From assembly GCF_002929535.1 (NCBI RefSeq), contig NZ_PJJO01000060.1, positions 310,001-374,000 on the forward strand: a stretch of 64,000 bases of DNA. Reading direction: 5' to 3'. The stretch is from Cryobacterium sp. Y11 (GTDB lineage: Bacteria; Actinomycetota; Actinomycetes; Actinomycetales; Microbacteriaceae). Position numbers and translations under genes: made by a program. Every line of letters starts with the position of its first letter. Within the stretch, counting starts at the first letter, position 1. A model generated the notes under the pieces. It was given only the letters and a program-made list of their open reading frames with translations, ran no database searches and was not told the origin of the DNA. This document shows positions 36,489 through 44,851 of the stretch, one piece after another.

Positions 36489-36679
36489 CGACCGCAACCC
36501 GCACCGGCATGCTGGTCGGCGCGATTCTATCGCTGACCTGGGTCATTCTGGGCTTCTGGGCGTTTCTGTTCGTTGCAGTGGCCATGCTGATCGGAGCGCT
36601 CGTTGGCCGCGTGATTGACGGCCGCCTCGACCTGAGCTCGCTGATCGGAGCGTTTCAGGGAAAGCGTTCCTCGTCGTGA
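36485..36679 (+). CDS. DUF2273 small membrane protein
   Basis: The 64-residue protein has a hydrophobic hairpin (LVGAILSLTWVILGFWAFLF then VAVAMLIGALVGRVIDG) and ends in a short hydrophilic tail, the DUF2273 pattern found in Asp23 clusters. It overlaps the gene before and after by four bases. Start GTG. Confidence 0.85.
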   Translation: MTTATRTGMLVGAILSLTWVILGFWAFLFVAVAMLIGALVGRVIDGRLDLSSLIGAFQGKRSSS

Positions 36680-37089
36680 GCGTCGCGACGGACTCCACCA
36701 CTGGCTGGTTCCTGGGTGAAACCGCACCGGCAACGCCCGGCTTGCCCCGCGGTCGCACCCGTATCGCACCCCGGGCGTTGCGCCAGTTGGTCGGTATGGT
36801 CACGGCCGAGTCACTCAGTGTGCCGTCCGGCCAGGTTAGCGTGCAACTCCGCGACGACCATGGCATGCTGGCGCTCACGATCAACACCGCTATTCGCGTC
36901 GTTCCGCTCGCGCGCGTCACCCGCGAACCGGCCGTCATCGCACGCACGGGCGGCACCATTCTGGCCCGGTCGGCTCGGTCGCAGACCGAAATTCGTCACC
37001 GCGTCACAGAGCTGACCGGCGCTGTTGTCGGTCAGGTCACCGTGCGGCTGACCGGCATTGATGTACAGCAGGAACGACGAGTGCAATGA
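36676..37089 (+). CDS. Asp23-like beta-rich protein
   Basis: The 137-residue protein starts at GTG with a Pro/Gly-rich arm (TGWFLGETAPATPGLPRG), then a short beta-rich core (QVSVQLRDDHGMLALTINTA and GAVVGQVTVRLTGIDVQQER) similar in layout to Asp23 domains. It is in the tightly overlapping stress operon. No catalytic motif is visible. Confidence 0.7.
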   Translation: MSVATDSTTGWFLGETAPATPGLPRGRTRIAPRALRQLVGMVTAESLSVPSGQVSVQLRDDHGMLALTINTAIRVVPLARVTREPAVIARTGGTILARSARSQTEIRHRVTELTGAVVGQVTVRLTGIDVQQERRVQ

Positions 37090-37673
37090 CTGACGTGGCG
37101 ATGACGGCGACGTACGGGCGCATCAGCCGACGCGAACTGCATTCCCCGCGGTCTACCGCGGCAATCGCGGTGGCCGTCGTGGCCATTCTGGTGTGCTGCT
37201 GGCTCGGTACCGAGATCGTGCTGCGATTGATCGACCAGCCTGCGCTGCTGGCAACTCCGGCCGATCTGGCGGCGGGCGTCGCATCCGCTTCGATGGTGCC
37301 GACACCAGTGCTCGGCGCTATCACGGCCGGATGCGCCCTGCTCGGTCTCGGTCTCGTCATCGTTGCGGTCACTCCCGGGCGTCGAGCGCGGCACCTCATC
37401 GATTCCGAGCGCATGGTGACCGTCGTCGATGACGAGGTGATCGCATCCGCTCTGGCCGGACGCGCTGCTCGCGTGAGCGGTATCGATCCCGACAGCACCA
37501 GGGTCAGCATCTCTCGTCGCCTCGCAACGGTGCATGTAGTGCCGACATCGGGGCAGCCGGTACAGCGCGACTCGGTGGACCAGGCCGTTCGCGCCCAGCT
37601 GGACGGTCTCAAGCTGCGACCAACGCTCCAGACTCGGGTCGTGGTTGCCGTCGGCGGAAGGGTCGGAGCGTGA
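37086..37673 (+). CDS. DUF6286-type membrane protein of the Asp23 cluster
   Basis: The 195-residue protein has a membrane segment at residues ~24-44 (TAAIAVAVVAILVCCWLGTE) and a second at ~75-93 (GAITAGCALLGLGLVIVAV), followed by a hydrophilic C-terminal beta-rich domain. It overlaps both neighbours. Its role in anchoring or sensing at the envelope is inferred from position. Confidence 0.7.
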   Translation: MTDVAMTATYGRISRRELHSPRSTAAIAVAVVAILVCCWLGTEIVLRLIDQPALLATPADLAAGVASASMVPTPVLGAITAGCALLGLGLVIVAVTPGRRARHLIDSERMVTVVDDEVIASALAGRAARVSGIDPDSTRVSISRRLATVHVVPTSGQPVQRDSVDQAVRAQLDGLKLRPTLQTRVVVAVGGRVGA

Positions 37674-38275
37674 ACAACACCAATCGCGCACTCAACCGCG
37701 GCGTCGTTTTCGTGGCCGGCCTGGTGCTGCTAGCCGTGGCCGCTCTGCTCGGCCTGATCGCAACGCAGGTCACACTGCAGAATGGCTGGGCCTCGGTTAC
37801 CGGCAGGATTGGCGCCACGGCCGACGGCTGGCTCCAGGCCACGCCGCTCGGCGCCACGCAGAATAGCTGGATCTGGATCGTCGTCCTCGCCGTCTTGCTG
37901 GCGGTCGTCGGCCTGCTGCTGCGCTTCATTGTGCGGCAGGGCAATGGGCATTCCGCGCACCTGATTAGCGAGCAGACCACAAACTGGGGTAATACCGAAG
38001 TCGATTCGGCTGTCGCCGAGCAAGCGCTGCAGAACGCGCTTGGGCAGCGCCCAGAATTTCTCTCGACCCGGGTATCGACCTACCGGGTGGCCCGCGAGGC
38101 CGTGCTCAAAGTTTCGGTGACCTGCCGACGCGGCACCTCCCCGACCGACGTTCTGCGCATCGTCGAACAGGCCCTGCTCGCCCTCGATGAGCTGCTCGGC
38201 CTGCGTCTGCCTGCCCTGCTGCAAATCAGCGGAGGCTTCCGAGTGCGCACCAGTCGCAGCACGCGCATTCGCTAG
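37670..38275 (+). CDS. amaP: AmaP-like alkaline shock membrane anchor protein
   Basis: The 201-residue protein has two membrane segments (GVVFVAGLVLLAVAALLGLI and WIWIVVLAVLLAVVGLLLRF) that enclose a short loop, followed by a cytoplasmic domain. This is the AmaP layout; AmaP anchors Asp23 to the membrane in Staphylococcus. Start GTG overlaps the previous stop. It ends the overlapping part of the operon. Confidence 0.8.
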   Translation: MNNTNRALNRGVVFVAGLVLLAVAALLGLIATQVTLQNGWASVTGRIGATADGWLQATPLGATQNSWIWIVVLAVLLAVVGLLLRFIVRQGNGHSAHLISEQTTNWGNTEVDSAVAEQALQNALGQRPEFLSTRVSTYRVAREAVLKVSVTCRRGTSPTDVLRIVEQALLALDELLGLRLPALLQISGGFRVRTSRSTRIR

Positions 38276-38350
38276 CCGGACTCCCCCACTTCTGTTCGGC
38301 GCTTCCGCACCGGACGTACCCGAGAGACACCTCACGAAAGAGAGAACACC

Positions 38351-38524
38351 ATGAGTGCAGCAGACAAGATGAAGAACGCCGCGCAGGACCTCAAGGGCAA
38401 GGCTACCGAGGCAGTGGGCAAGGCCACCAACGACGACTCCAAGGTCGCCGAAGGACGCGCAGACCAGAGCAAGGCGAGCGCCAAGAAGGTCGGCGAAGAC
38501 GTCAAGGACGTCTTCAAGAACTAG
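38351..38524 (+). CDS. CsbD family stress protein
   Basis: This 57-residue hydrophilic Lys/Ala/Asp-rich protein (KMKNAAQDLKGKATEAVGKA, then KVAEGRADQSKASAKKVG) is a standard CsbD protein, often sigma-B-regulated in Bacillus. It follows AmaP by 75 bases behind AAGAGAGAA. It is expected to be abundant under stress. Confidence 0.93.
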   Translation: MSAADKMKNAAQDLKGKATEAVGKATNDDSKVAEGRADQSKASAKKVGEDVKDVFKN

Positions 38525-38607
38525 ATCCACGTGGATGCGCGGTCGGCACGGTCGGTGACGGCCACCGTCGTCGACACAGCCGAACACTAGTTCGCAGCAC
38601 GCAGCAG

Positions 38608-38793
38608 ATGTTCACCGCCGGGATCGCGCTCGCCCTACCGAGAGTGATCCCGGCTCCATTCAATCTGATCAGGAGACTTTCATGGCAGACCCGGGCCGAG
38701 GCCAGGAAGAGCCAGAAGACCGCTCTGAAAGAGTTGCAGACCGTCCCCGACGGGCGGCGCATTCGCACAGCGCACGGTGTGCCGCGCCCCTAA
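38608..38793 (+). CDS. possible small basic protein, start uncertain
   Basis: Codons from about 38690 to the stop at 38793 show strong third-position GC (reading RAEARKSQKTALKELQTVPD then GRRIRTAHGVPRP), unlike the overlapping ATG frame at 38682. The only in-frame ATG (38608) lies before the CsbD terminator hairpin. The true start may be non-ATG or lost. Product unknown. Confidence 0.35.
   Translation: MFTAGIALALPRVIPAPFNLIRRLSWQTRAEARKSQKTALKELQTVPDGRRIRTAHGVPRP
38617..38654 (+). terminator. CsbD terminator hairpin
   Basis: A 9-bp perfect stem (GCCGGGATC with GATCCCGGC) extended by a partial CTC/GAG pair lies downstream of csbD. Confidence 0.6.
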
Positions 38794-38906
38794 CCCGCCC
38801 GCGATTTGTTCCGGGCCAGGATCGTGAGCAGGATTCCGGCGGCCGGGCTGTGCGGGTGCCTCGTGCTGCCTCGCACGTGTGCGGACATCCATTGAGACCA
38901 ACCGCT

Positions 38907-39035
38907 CTGCGCGGGAGGTACGCCGCTGCGCGGGAGCTACGGTCTGCCCGGAATTCCTGCGTCACGCGATACGCGGGAGGTACGCCAGTGCGCGGGAGTT
39001 ATACCTCCCGCGCAGCGGCGCGGCTCCCGCGCGCC
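38907..39035. repeat. second copy of the ~62-bp tandem repeat element
   Basis: Two units (starting GCGCGGGAGGTACGCC) at 38907 and 38970 have the 63-base period of the 21186 array, and the linker between them (TACGG..TG.CCGGAA) is related to a linker there. The array again ends in the inverted CCTCCCGCGCAGCGGCGC hairpin. It lies between the CsbD region and the convergent CarD gene. Confidence 0.75.
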
Positions 39036-39083
39036 GCGAATCGCAGGGGCAGTGCCGGAAGCGTTCACGGGTAGTTCTTCAGA

Positions 39084-39602
39084 TTAGACGGCGACTTCCA
39101 CCGGCTCGTCGCTGACGACGTAGTTCTGAATTTCGATGAGCAGCAGGTCGCCGGCTTCCTGGTCGGTGAGGCCCTGAGCCAGAGCGAGTTCGGAGACGAG
39201 GATCTGACGCGCCTTTTCGAGCATCCGCTTCTCGCCGGCCGAGACGCCCTTGTCTTGGTCGCGACGCCACAGGTCGCGCACGACCTCGCTCACCCGGTAG
39301 ACACTGCCGCTGGCCATTTTCTCCTGGTTGGCCTTGTAGCGACGCGACCAGTTGCCCGGCTCCTCGGTAAAGGCATTCTGCAGAATTTCGTACACGGCGC
39401 TCACGCCAGCGGCGTCGATGACGTCACGCACGCCGACGAGCTCAACGTTGTCGACCGGCAGCTGAATGGTCAGCGCGCTGGTGTGCACATTGAGTGTCAT
39501 GAACTGCTTCTCGACGCCCTTGATGGTGCGGGTGGTGAGATCTGTGATGGTGACCGCGCCGTGGTGCGGGTAGACCAGTGTTTCGCCGATTTCAATCTTC
39601 AT
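39084..39602 (-). CDS. carD: CarD-family transcription factor
   Basis: The 172-residue protein binds the RNA polymerase beta subunit through its Tudor-like N-terminal domain (ETLVYPHHGAVTITDLTTRT then IKGVEKQFMTLNV) and stabilises open complexes through a helical C-terminal domain (YEILQNAFTEEPGNWSRRYK). CarD is usually essential in actinobacteria and controls rRNA transcription. The length is normal. RBS GAAGGCGC precedes the ATG. It is monocistronic; the upstream tetR gene has its own stop 11 bases away. Confidence 0.94.
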   Translation of the reverse strand: MKIEIGETLVYPHHGAVTITDLTTRTIKGVEKQFMTLNVHTSALTIQLPVDNVELVGVRDVIDAAGVSAVYEILQNAFTEEPGNWSRRYKANQEKMASGSVYRVSEVVRDLWRRDQDKGVSAGEKRMLEKARQILVSELALAQGLTDQEAGDLLLIEIQNYVVSDEPVEVAV

Positions 39603-39613
39603 AAAATGCGCCT

Positions 39614-40294
39614 TCAGTTTTGTGTGGGTGATGCAACGCGTAACGGCGTTGCGCTTGAGGTGTGGTGATCGAGCAGCCAGCCGGGCAGCAGCGCCACGAG
39701 CTGTTCGACAAGTTCGTCGTCGGAGACGTCGAGGTGGCCGCGCATCCAGGAGCCGATCAGGGTGAGCGCGCCGCCGGCGACGTAGGTCGTGACCAGCTCG
39801 GCGTTCACGGTCTCGTCAAAGACGAGCACCGACTCGAGCATTCGGGTGGCGTAGGCCTCGATGATCTGGTCATGCGCTGTGCGGGTCAACGGCAGCTCGA
39901 GCACACTCGCGTACAGGGGAAAATTTTCGACCATGTGAGCAACGAGGCGGGCATACCCAAACCGTGCAGCGCTCTCGCCGGCCCTGACCGGTCGAAGGTC
40001 GAGACCGGCCGAGCCGATATCAGCGAACTGCGCCTGCAGCAGCTCCGCCGCCAGCACATCGAGACTGGCAAAGTGCGCATAGAACGAGCTGCGGCTGATT
40101 CCGGCCAGGCGCACGATTTCAGCCACCGAAACGGATGCCGATGGCTGGGCAATCAGCGCACGGATCGCCGTGAAGATGAGCTGCCTTGTGCGCTCGGCCC
40201 GCGGGTCATGCGTGAGCTTCGACTCAGAGAGAAGATCGGGGAGAACGTCGAACTGGACCTCGGCGATGAAACCGGGGTCAGTTAACGAAGTCAT
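39614..40294 (-). CDS. TetR-family transcriptional regulator
   Basis: The 226-residue regulator has helix-turn-helix VAEIVRLAGISRSSFYAHF. The C-terminal ligand-binding half is helical and ends hydrophobically. I chose ATG at 40294 (MTSLTDPGFIAEV); the upstream residues are not conserved-looking. Its target is unknown; neighbouring carD and the GH15 gene are candidates. Confidence 0.85.
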   Translation of the reverse strand: MTSLTDPGFIAEVQFDVLPDLLSESKLTHDPRAERTRQLIFTAIRALIAQPSASVSVAEIVRLAGISRSSFYAHFASLDVLAAELLQAQFADIGSAGLDLRPVRAGESAARFGYARLVAHMVENFPLYASVLELPLTRTAHDQIIEAYATRMLESVLVFDETVNAELVTTYVAGGALTLIGSWMRGHLDVSDDELVEQLVALLPGWLLDHHTSSATPLRVASPTQN

Positions 40295-40366
40295 CCGATT
40301 AGTATAGCACTTTTCGGACAGGTGTCCGAGACAATCTGCGGGCACCCACGGCTGACTCGCGGAAAG

Positions 40367-42730
40367 CTACCTCCCGCGGCGCTCGTCGAGCAGCTGCGCG
40401 CAGCGGATGAAGCCGAGGTGTGAGTACGCCTGGGGGTGGTTGCCGAGGTGCTTCTCGGTGGCCGGGTCGAATTCCTCCGAAAGAAGCCCGGTCGGGCCGA
40501 CCAGCGCGACCAGTTGATTGAACAGGGCCTCGGCCTCATCGAGCCGGCCGGTGAGTACGTAGGCCTCGATCAGCCAGGTCGTGCAAATGTGAAAGCCACC
40601 CTCGAGCCCGGGCAGGCCGTCGTCGTAGCGGTAGCGAAACACCGTCGGGCCAACCCGCAGCTCGCGCTCCACGGCGCTCACCGTCTTCTGAAAGCGCTCG
40701 TCGCGCACGTCGAGCAGGCCGGACAGTCCAATGTGCAGCACGGCCGCGTCGAGGTCGGGGCTGTCGTACGCCACGGTGTACGACTGCGCCTCCTCGCTCC
40801 ATCCCTCGCGCAGTACCTCCTCGCGAATCGTCTCGGCCAACTCGGACCAGCCGGCCCCGACCGGGCGTCCGTGCCGAACGGCGGTGCGAATGGCCCGATC
40901 CACGGTCACCCAGCACATGGTCTTCGTGTAGGTGTGGTGCCGCGGCGAGCGCCGAGCCTCCCAGATTCCGTGGTCGGGCTCCTGCCAGCGACTCGTCACG
41001 GCCTCGACCATCTCGGTGAGCAGGTGCCACTGAAAGTCGGAGAGGGTTCCCTTTCGGGCGCTGAGGGTGTCGATGAGCTCGGCGACCGGCCCGAATACGT
41101 CGATCTGCACCTGGTTGTCTGCGGCATTTCCGATCCGCACCGGGCGCGATCCGGCATAGCCAGGCAACGATTCGAGGCTTGCCTCGGTCGACAGCGACGA
41201 TCCAGTGACCGAATACAGCGGATGCAGCCACTGCGCGCCAGGACTGTCCGCCACGACCCCGGCCAGCCAGCCCAAAAACGCCTCGGCCTCGTCGGTCGAT
41301 CCAAGGTCGACGAGCGCTTTGACGGTCATTGAGCCATCGCGCAGCCAGCAGTAGCGGTAGTCCCAGTTGCGGGTTCCGCCGATTCCCTCGGGCAGTGACG
41401 TCGTCGATGCCGCGAGCACCGCGCCGGTCGGTTCGTAGCACAGGGCGCGCAGCACGAGGGCCGAACGGCCGACGAGCGAGGGCTTGACGCTCGGCAAGGA
41501 GAGCGAATTCACCCAGGAACGCGAGTTGTTCATGACCGCACCGCGCCTGGCGGCCTCGCCGGCGGCATCCGCTTGATAGGGCTCTGTATCGCCGCAGCGC
41601 AGGTTGAGCATGACAGCGCCCTGGGACAGGTCGACGATGGCGGTGGCCGTTTCGTTGCGGCCGTCGCTAGTTATCGTGAATTCGACACCCGGCGCCGACA
41701 GCGCGATCGGGTCGGGGGTGCCAGTAATGGTGACCAGGCCGTCGTCCGTGTGCATGTTGAAGTAGGCGACGGCATAGTCGGGGCGGGGTGCGAACACGAT
41801 GCGAGCCAGGCCGGTTCCGGTGAGCTTGCGCACCAGGTTCGTGATGCCCAGCGGCGACGGTTCGATGTAGTCAGTCACGGTCACGTCGGCCCAGCGGGTT
41901 TCGACGATCATGGTGTTGTCGACGTAGCGCTGACCGAGCACGCGGCTCTTTTTCACCGGTTCGATCGAGAAGTGTCCGGCCTCTTCGCTGCCGAGAATGC
42001 TCGCGAACAACGAGCCAGAATCGGGCAGCGGATGCGTCATCCAGCAGATGCGGGCCTCCGGAGTCACCAGGGCGGTCGATGTGCCGTCGCCGATCATGGA
42101 GTGACGTTCGATCGCGACGACGTGCTGGCCGAACAACCAGTCTTTCCGCAGCTCGAACAGCAGGGCGAGTAGCTGCGCGAGTTTTTCCGGGCCGCTGACC
42201 CGATGCGCGGCGACGGATTCGCCGTCGCCGATGCGGATTCCGAGGTCAGGGCCGTGCAGGGTATTCATCGCCATCTCGTCGCTCGCGCCGTCGCCGGCGA
42301 AGAAGGCGGCGCTGACGCCGAGGCGGGCGCGCAGGCGGTCGAGGGCCGCGCCGGAGTCCTGCTCTGCCGAGACGTTGTCATCGGCGTCTGCGTCGAAGAA
42401 TTCGGAGTCGAACTCGGCGCCGTTGGAGCCGACCAGGTGAACCTCTCGGGGCAGCCGGGAATCAGCGGCCAGGTCGCGCAGGGTGCGCCCACTCATCACG
42501 GCCGTGTGGGTGTTGGGCAACGCGGCGAGCGCGCGCAGTGCGAGCGCCGATTCGGCGAGCAACTGAGAGGGCACATCCGAAGCCCCGTGATACGAGAGCG
42601 TACCTCCGTAGTTGCAGGCCACGAGCAGGGACGGCGTGCGGGCCAGCTGCTGCAGGTCCTGAACGATCTCACGCGACAACCCGGCGAGACTGCGCGGCAG
42701 GTTCTTGGACAGGTTCAGGCGTTGGGGCAT
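40367..42730 (-). CDS. GH15 glucoamylase/trehalase with degenerate trehalose-phosphatase domain
   Basis: The 787-residue protein has two domains. Residues ~1-200 are a shortened OtsB-like HAD domain: motif I reads CNYGGTLS instead of DxDGT, so both catalytic Asp are replaced (Asn and Gly), while the late motif FAGDGASDEMAM is kept and the cap region is shortened. From ~210 a complete GH15 domain follows, with RNWDYRYCWLRDGSM, GIWEARRSPRHHTYTK and EEFDPATEKHLGNHPQAYSH. The expected reaction is hydrolysis of trehalose or related alpha-glucosides. The HAD part may be an allosteric or binding domain. Start ATG at 42730 by GGAACTCC upstream. Confidence 0.9.
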   Translation of the reverse strand: MPQRLNLSKNLPRSLAGLSREIVQDLQQLARTPSLLVACNYGGTLSYHGASDVPSQLLAESALALRALAALPNTHTAVMSGRTLRDLAADSRLPREVHLVGSNGAEFDSEFFDADADDNVSAEQDSGAALDRLRARLGVSAAFFAGDGASDEMAMNTLHGPDLGIRIGDGESVAAHRVSGPEKLAQLLALLFELRKDWLFGQHVVAIERHSMIGDGTSTALVTPEARICWMTHPLPDSGSLFASILGSEEAGHFSIEPVKKSRVLGQRYVDNTMIVETRWADVTVTDYIEPSPLGITNLVRKLTGTGLARIVFAPRPDYAVAYFNMHTDDGLVTITGTPDPIALSAPGVEFTITSDGRNETATAIVDLSQGAVMLNLRCGDTEPYQADAAGEAARRGAVMNNSRSWVNSLSLPSVKPSLVGRSALVLRALCYEPTGAVLAASTTSLPEGIGGTRNWDYRYCWLRDGSMTVKALVDLGSTDEAEAFLGWLAGVVADSPGAQWLHPLYSVTGSSLSTEASLESLPGYAGSRPVRIGNAADNQVQIDVFGPVAELIDTLSARKGTLSDFQWHLLTEMVEAVTSRWQEPDHGIWEARRSPRHHTYTKTMCWVTVDRAIRTAVRHGRPVGAGWSELAETIREEVLREGWSEEAQSYTVAYDSPDLDAAVLHIGLSGLLDVRDERFQKTVSAVERELRVGPTVFRYRYDDGLPGLEGGFHICTTWLIEAYVLTGRLDEAEALFNQLVALVGPTGLLSEEFDPATEKHLGNHPQAYSHLGFIRCAQLLDERRGR

Positions 42731-42910
42731 GAGGGAGTTCCTAGCAACAGAGGGGCGGTGACCGCCCATCGCTGGCCAGACCTAGGCGACGTTATCATTG
42801 GTGCCGTGCCGTTTTGCCGCTGCCACACCTTCTGGCACGAGGTTGTCAGCGTCGTCAGCCACCGCGCGCTGGCTCGCGGCATTCGTTAGCGTTCGCGGCA
42901 CGTGGTAGCG

Positions 42911-42980
42911 CTCGCGGCACGTGTTTGAGAGGTTCGCCCCGGTTTGAACGAGTGCCAACTTCTCAAACACGTGCCACGAG
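42911..42980. repeat. intergenic inverted-repeat element, CTCGCGGCAC family, copy 2
   Basis: Arms CTCGCGGCACGTGTTTGAGA (42911-42930) and its near-perfect complement at 42961-42980 (19/20) flank a GTTTGAAC core, as in the element at 19251. A third partial arm (CGCGGCACGTGGTAG) lies just upstream. The 344-base gap 42731-43074 holds no gene I can support. Confidence 0.8.
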
Positions 42981-43074
42981 ACTTCCCCGCGCTAGGCGAG
43001 CGGATGCCGGGGCTCACACAGCGCGGTATCCGCTCGGCGCAGCCAAGGAGCCCTCGGGTAACGAGCCCGTTGGG

Positions 43075-43419
43075 TTAGACGACCTCGCCCATGGGGAGGT
43101 TGCCCTTGCGGGCATCCAGCTTGCCGAAGTGGCTCTCGAGCAGGCTTTTCATCTTGTGCAGGGCGCCGGTCAGGGCCTCCTCAACGGCGCTGGCGTTCTC
43201 GGTGACGACGACGGGCGTGCCACCGGCCGGGCGGGCCTCGAGCGTGCACTTGATGTCCTCGGCGCTGCTGCGGCCGGCGCTGCCATCGGAGAGGTGAACC
43301 TCAACCCGGGTCAGGCGGTCGCCGTAGCGCGCGAGGGATTCTTCGACGATGGTTTCGAGGCCGCCGGCGACACGCTCTGTACCGTCGACGTTGCTGTCGG
43401 TATTAACAATGACCTGCAT
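43075..43419 (-). CDS. HPF/RaiA-family ribosome-associated protein, short form
   Basis: The 114-residue protein has the N-terminal beta-alpha domain of hibernation factors (MQVIVNTDSNVDGTERVAGG then ETIVEESLARYGDRLTRVEV) that binds the decoding centre of the 30S subunit. The C-terminal dimerisation domain of long HPF is absent, so it would inactivate single 70S ribosomes rather than make 100S dimers. ATG at 43419 follows AAGGAGCAATA. A CGAGCGGAT-type imperfect hairpin lies downstream. Confidence 0.8.
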   Translation of the reverse strand: MQVIVNTDSNVDGTERVAGGLETIVEESLARYGDRLTRVEVHLSDGSAGRSSAEDIKCTLEARPAGGTPVVVTENASAVEEALTGALHKMKSLLESHFGKLDARKGNLPMGEVV

Positions 43420-43445
43420 TATTGCTCCTTTGCTTGCGTGCACTT

Positions 43446-44317
43446 TCAGGCTACCGCTCCTGGATCTGAGGCGGCCGGTGACACGTTGAAGTTGTCGCGA
43501 AACACGTTTTCGGGATCGTAACGCCGTTTCAGTTTGCGCAGGCGGGCCAGTGTTGCCGGCGGAAAAGCATCATCCAGGCGTTCGGGGCGTTGATCTGTTT
43601 CACAGCTGAGGTAGACGCCGGCCAGGTGTTGGTACAGATCGTCCCAGGCTGCAGCGAGACGCGCCCGGTTGGTGCCGAGCGCGACCACGGAGAAATTCGC
43701 TTGCCGATGCGCGAACGGGGTGGCGTCATCCGCTCTACCGGCGACGGCGCCGCCCCTTGTGCGAATCGGAAAGAAGTACACGTCACCGCTCTGGATCAGC
43801 CGGGTGGCAGCGGCCGCGAATTCGGGCGTGAGGTGTTCGATCAGGCCCGAGCACGACACCGGTTCGCCCTGGCCACGGTGTGGACCAGGATCCGCGTTGC
43901 CCCCTACCTGGGCGGAGGACTGCAAACGCACCTCCTGACCGACCAAGGGGCGATGTTAGCGAGGGGTCGCAGCCGTTCGATGATTACGTCGGGATCACTC
44001 GAATTGACCACGGCCATGATCTGGGCGATCTGGGGTTCACCGCGCTGCGGGCGGCCCATCATCAGGAAGCTCGTGACGTCGCGCGGGGCCGCCTCGATGG
44101 CGGCGTCCCAGCCCTACACAAAGCTCGCGGTGTCGGTCGCGTCGAACGCGAGCTGCGCCCAGCCGATGTCGCCGACCTCGAACTCGAACTCGAACGAGAT
44201 CGCGATGCCGACGTTGGCGCCGGCGCCCCGAAAACCGAGAAACGCTCGCGCATCGAGACCGAAACCAAACTGGCTCGCCGCGCGCGCATAGCCAAGACCA
44301 GCAACGAGAACAAACAC
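43446..44317 (-). pseudogene. FAD-binding (BBE) oxidoreductase, disrupted
   Basis: The region reads as an FAD-linked berberine-bridge-type oxidase: GAGANVGIAISFEFEFEVGD then IGWAQLAFDATDTASFV, an in-frame TAG (44114-44116), GWDAAIEAAPRDVTSFLMMG and PDVIIERLRPLANIAP. After a frameshift near 43955 it continues LVGQEVRLQSSAQV to the BBE ending LKRRYDPENVFRDNFNV. The N-terminal FAD-binding half is not recognisable upstream. At least two lesions make it nonfunctional. Confidence 0.75.
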
Positions 44318-44851
44318 GGGTCGAAGATTTTGCTGAATCAGCGGGCCTCCGATGCCCAGGTCTCGGCGGGCAAACTACGCACCGAGGTTGGCGAGAAGGT
44401 GCAGCCTGCCCAGTCCCTGCTCGACACAGCGGATGCCCGGGTGCGCGATGACGAACACATCCACGTTGACCGGCTAGAACCCCGACGTTCCGACTAGCCG
44501 CCGTATCGCCGAAGTGACCTGCGCCCGGCGAACCATCGTGGCGCAGGGTCTGGAGCGAATCGCGTTGGTCAGCCCGAACGGCGTCGGGTGGCGCTGGCCC
44601 GGCTGCTGCTGACGCCCCGTGATGACGCTCCCCGATGAACTCACCACAACGACGTCTGCCGAGGTGTCGCGTTGTCGGCACCGCACAGCGTCAAGTCGCT
44701 GGAACACAGCGCTCATGCTCGTCCTGGAGCCATAACCCGCAGCACGTGAATCCTTGCACTCGTGGTTCGGCGGTCATCTGGGCCAGCGCCAGCGTTACGA
44801 AGCGCGAACCCGCCTGCATTACTGGCCAGGAGAACACGTAGCCTTGTTCTC
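44318..44851. other. gene-free stretch between FAD-oxidase remnant and DUF418 gene
   Basis: No supported gene is seen. Fragments may belong to the missing N-terminal half of the FAD oxidase, but the codons are too decayed to read with confidence. Confidence 0.4.

Noticed and set aside
38682-39074. ATG-started ORF (MADPGRGQEE) with a good ribosome binding site
   Set aside because: Its third-codon GC is low compared with the overlapping frame, and its second half runs through the repeat element, so it is unlikely to be coding.
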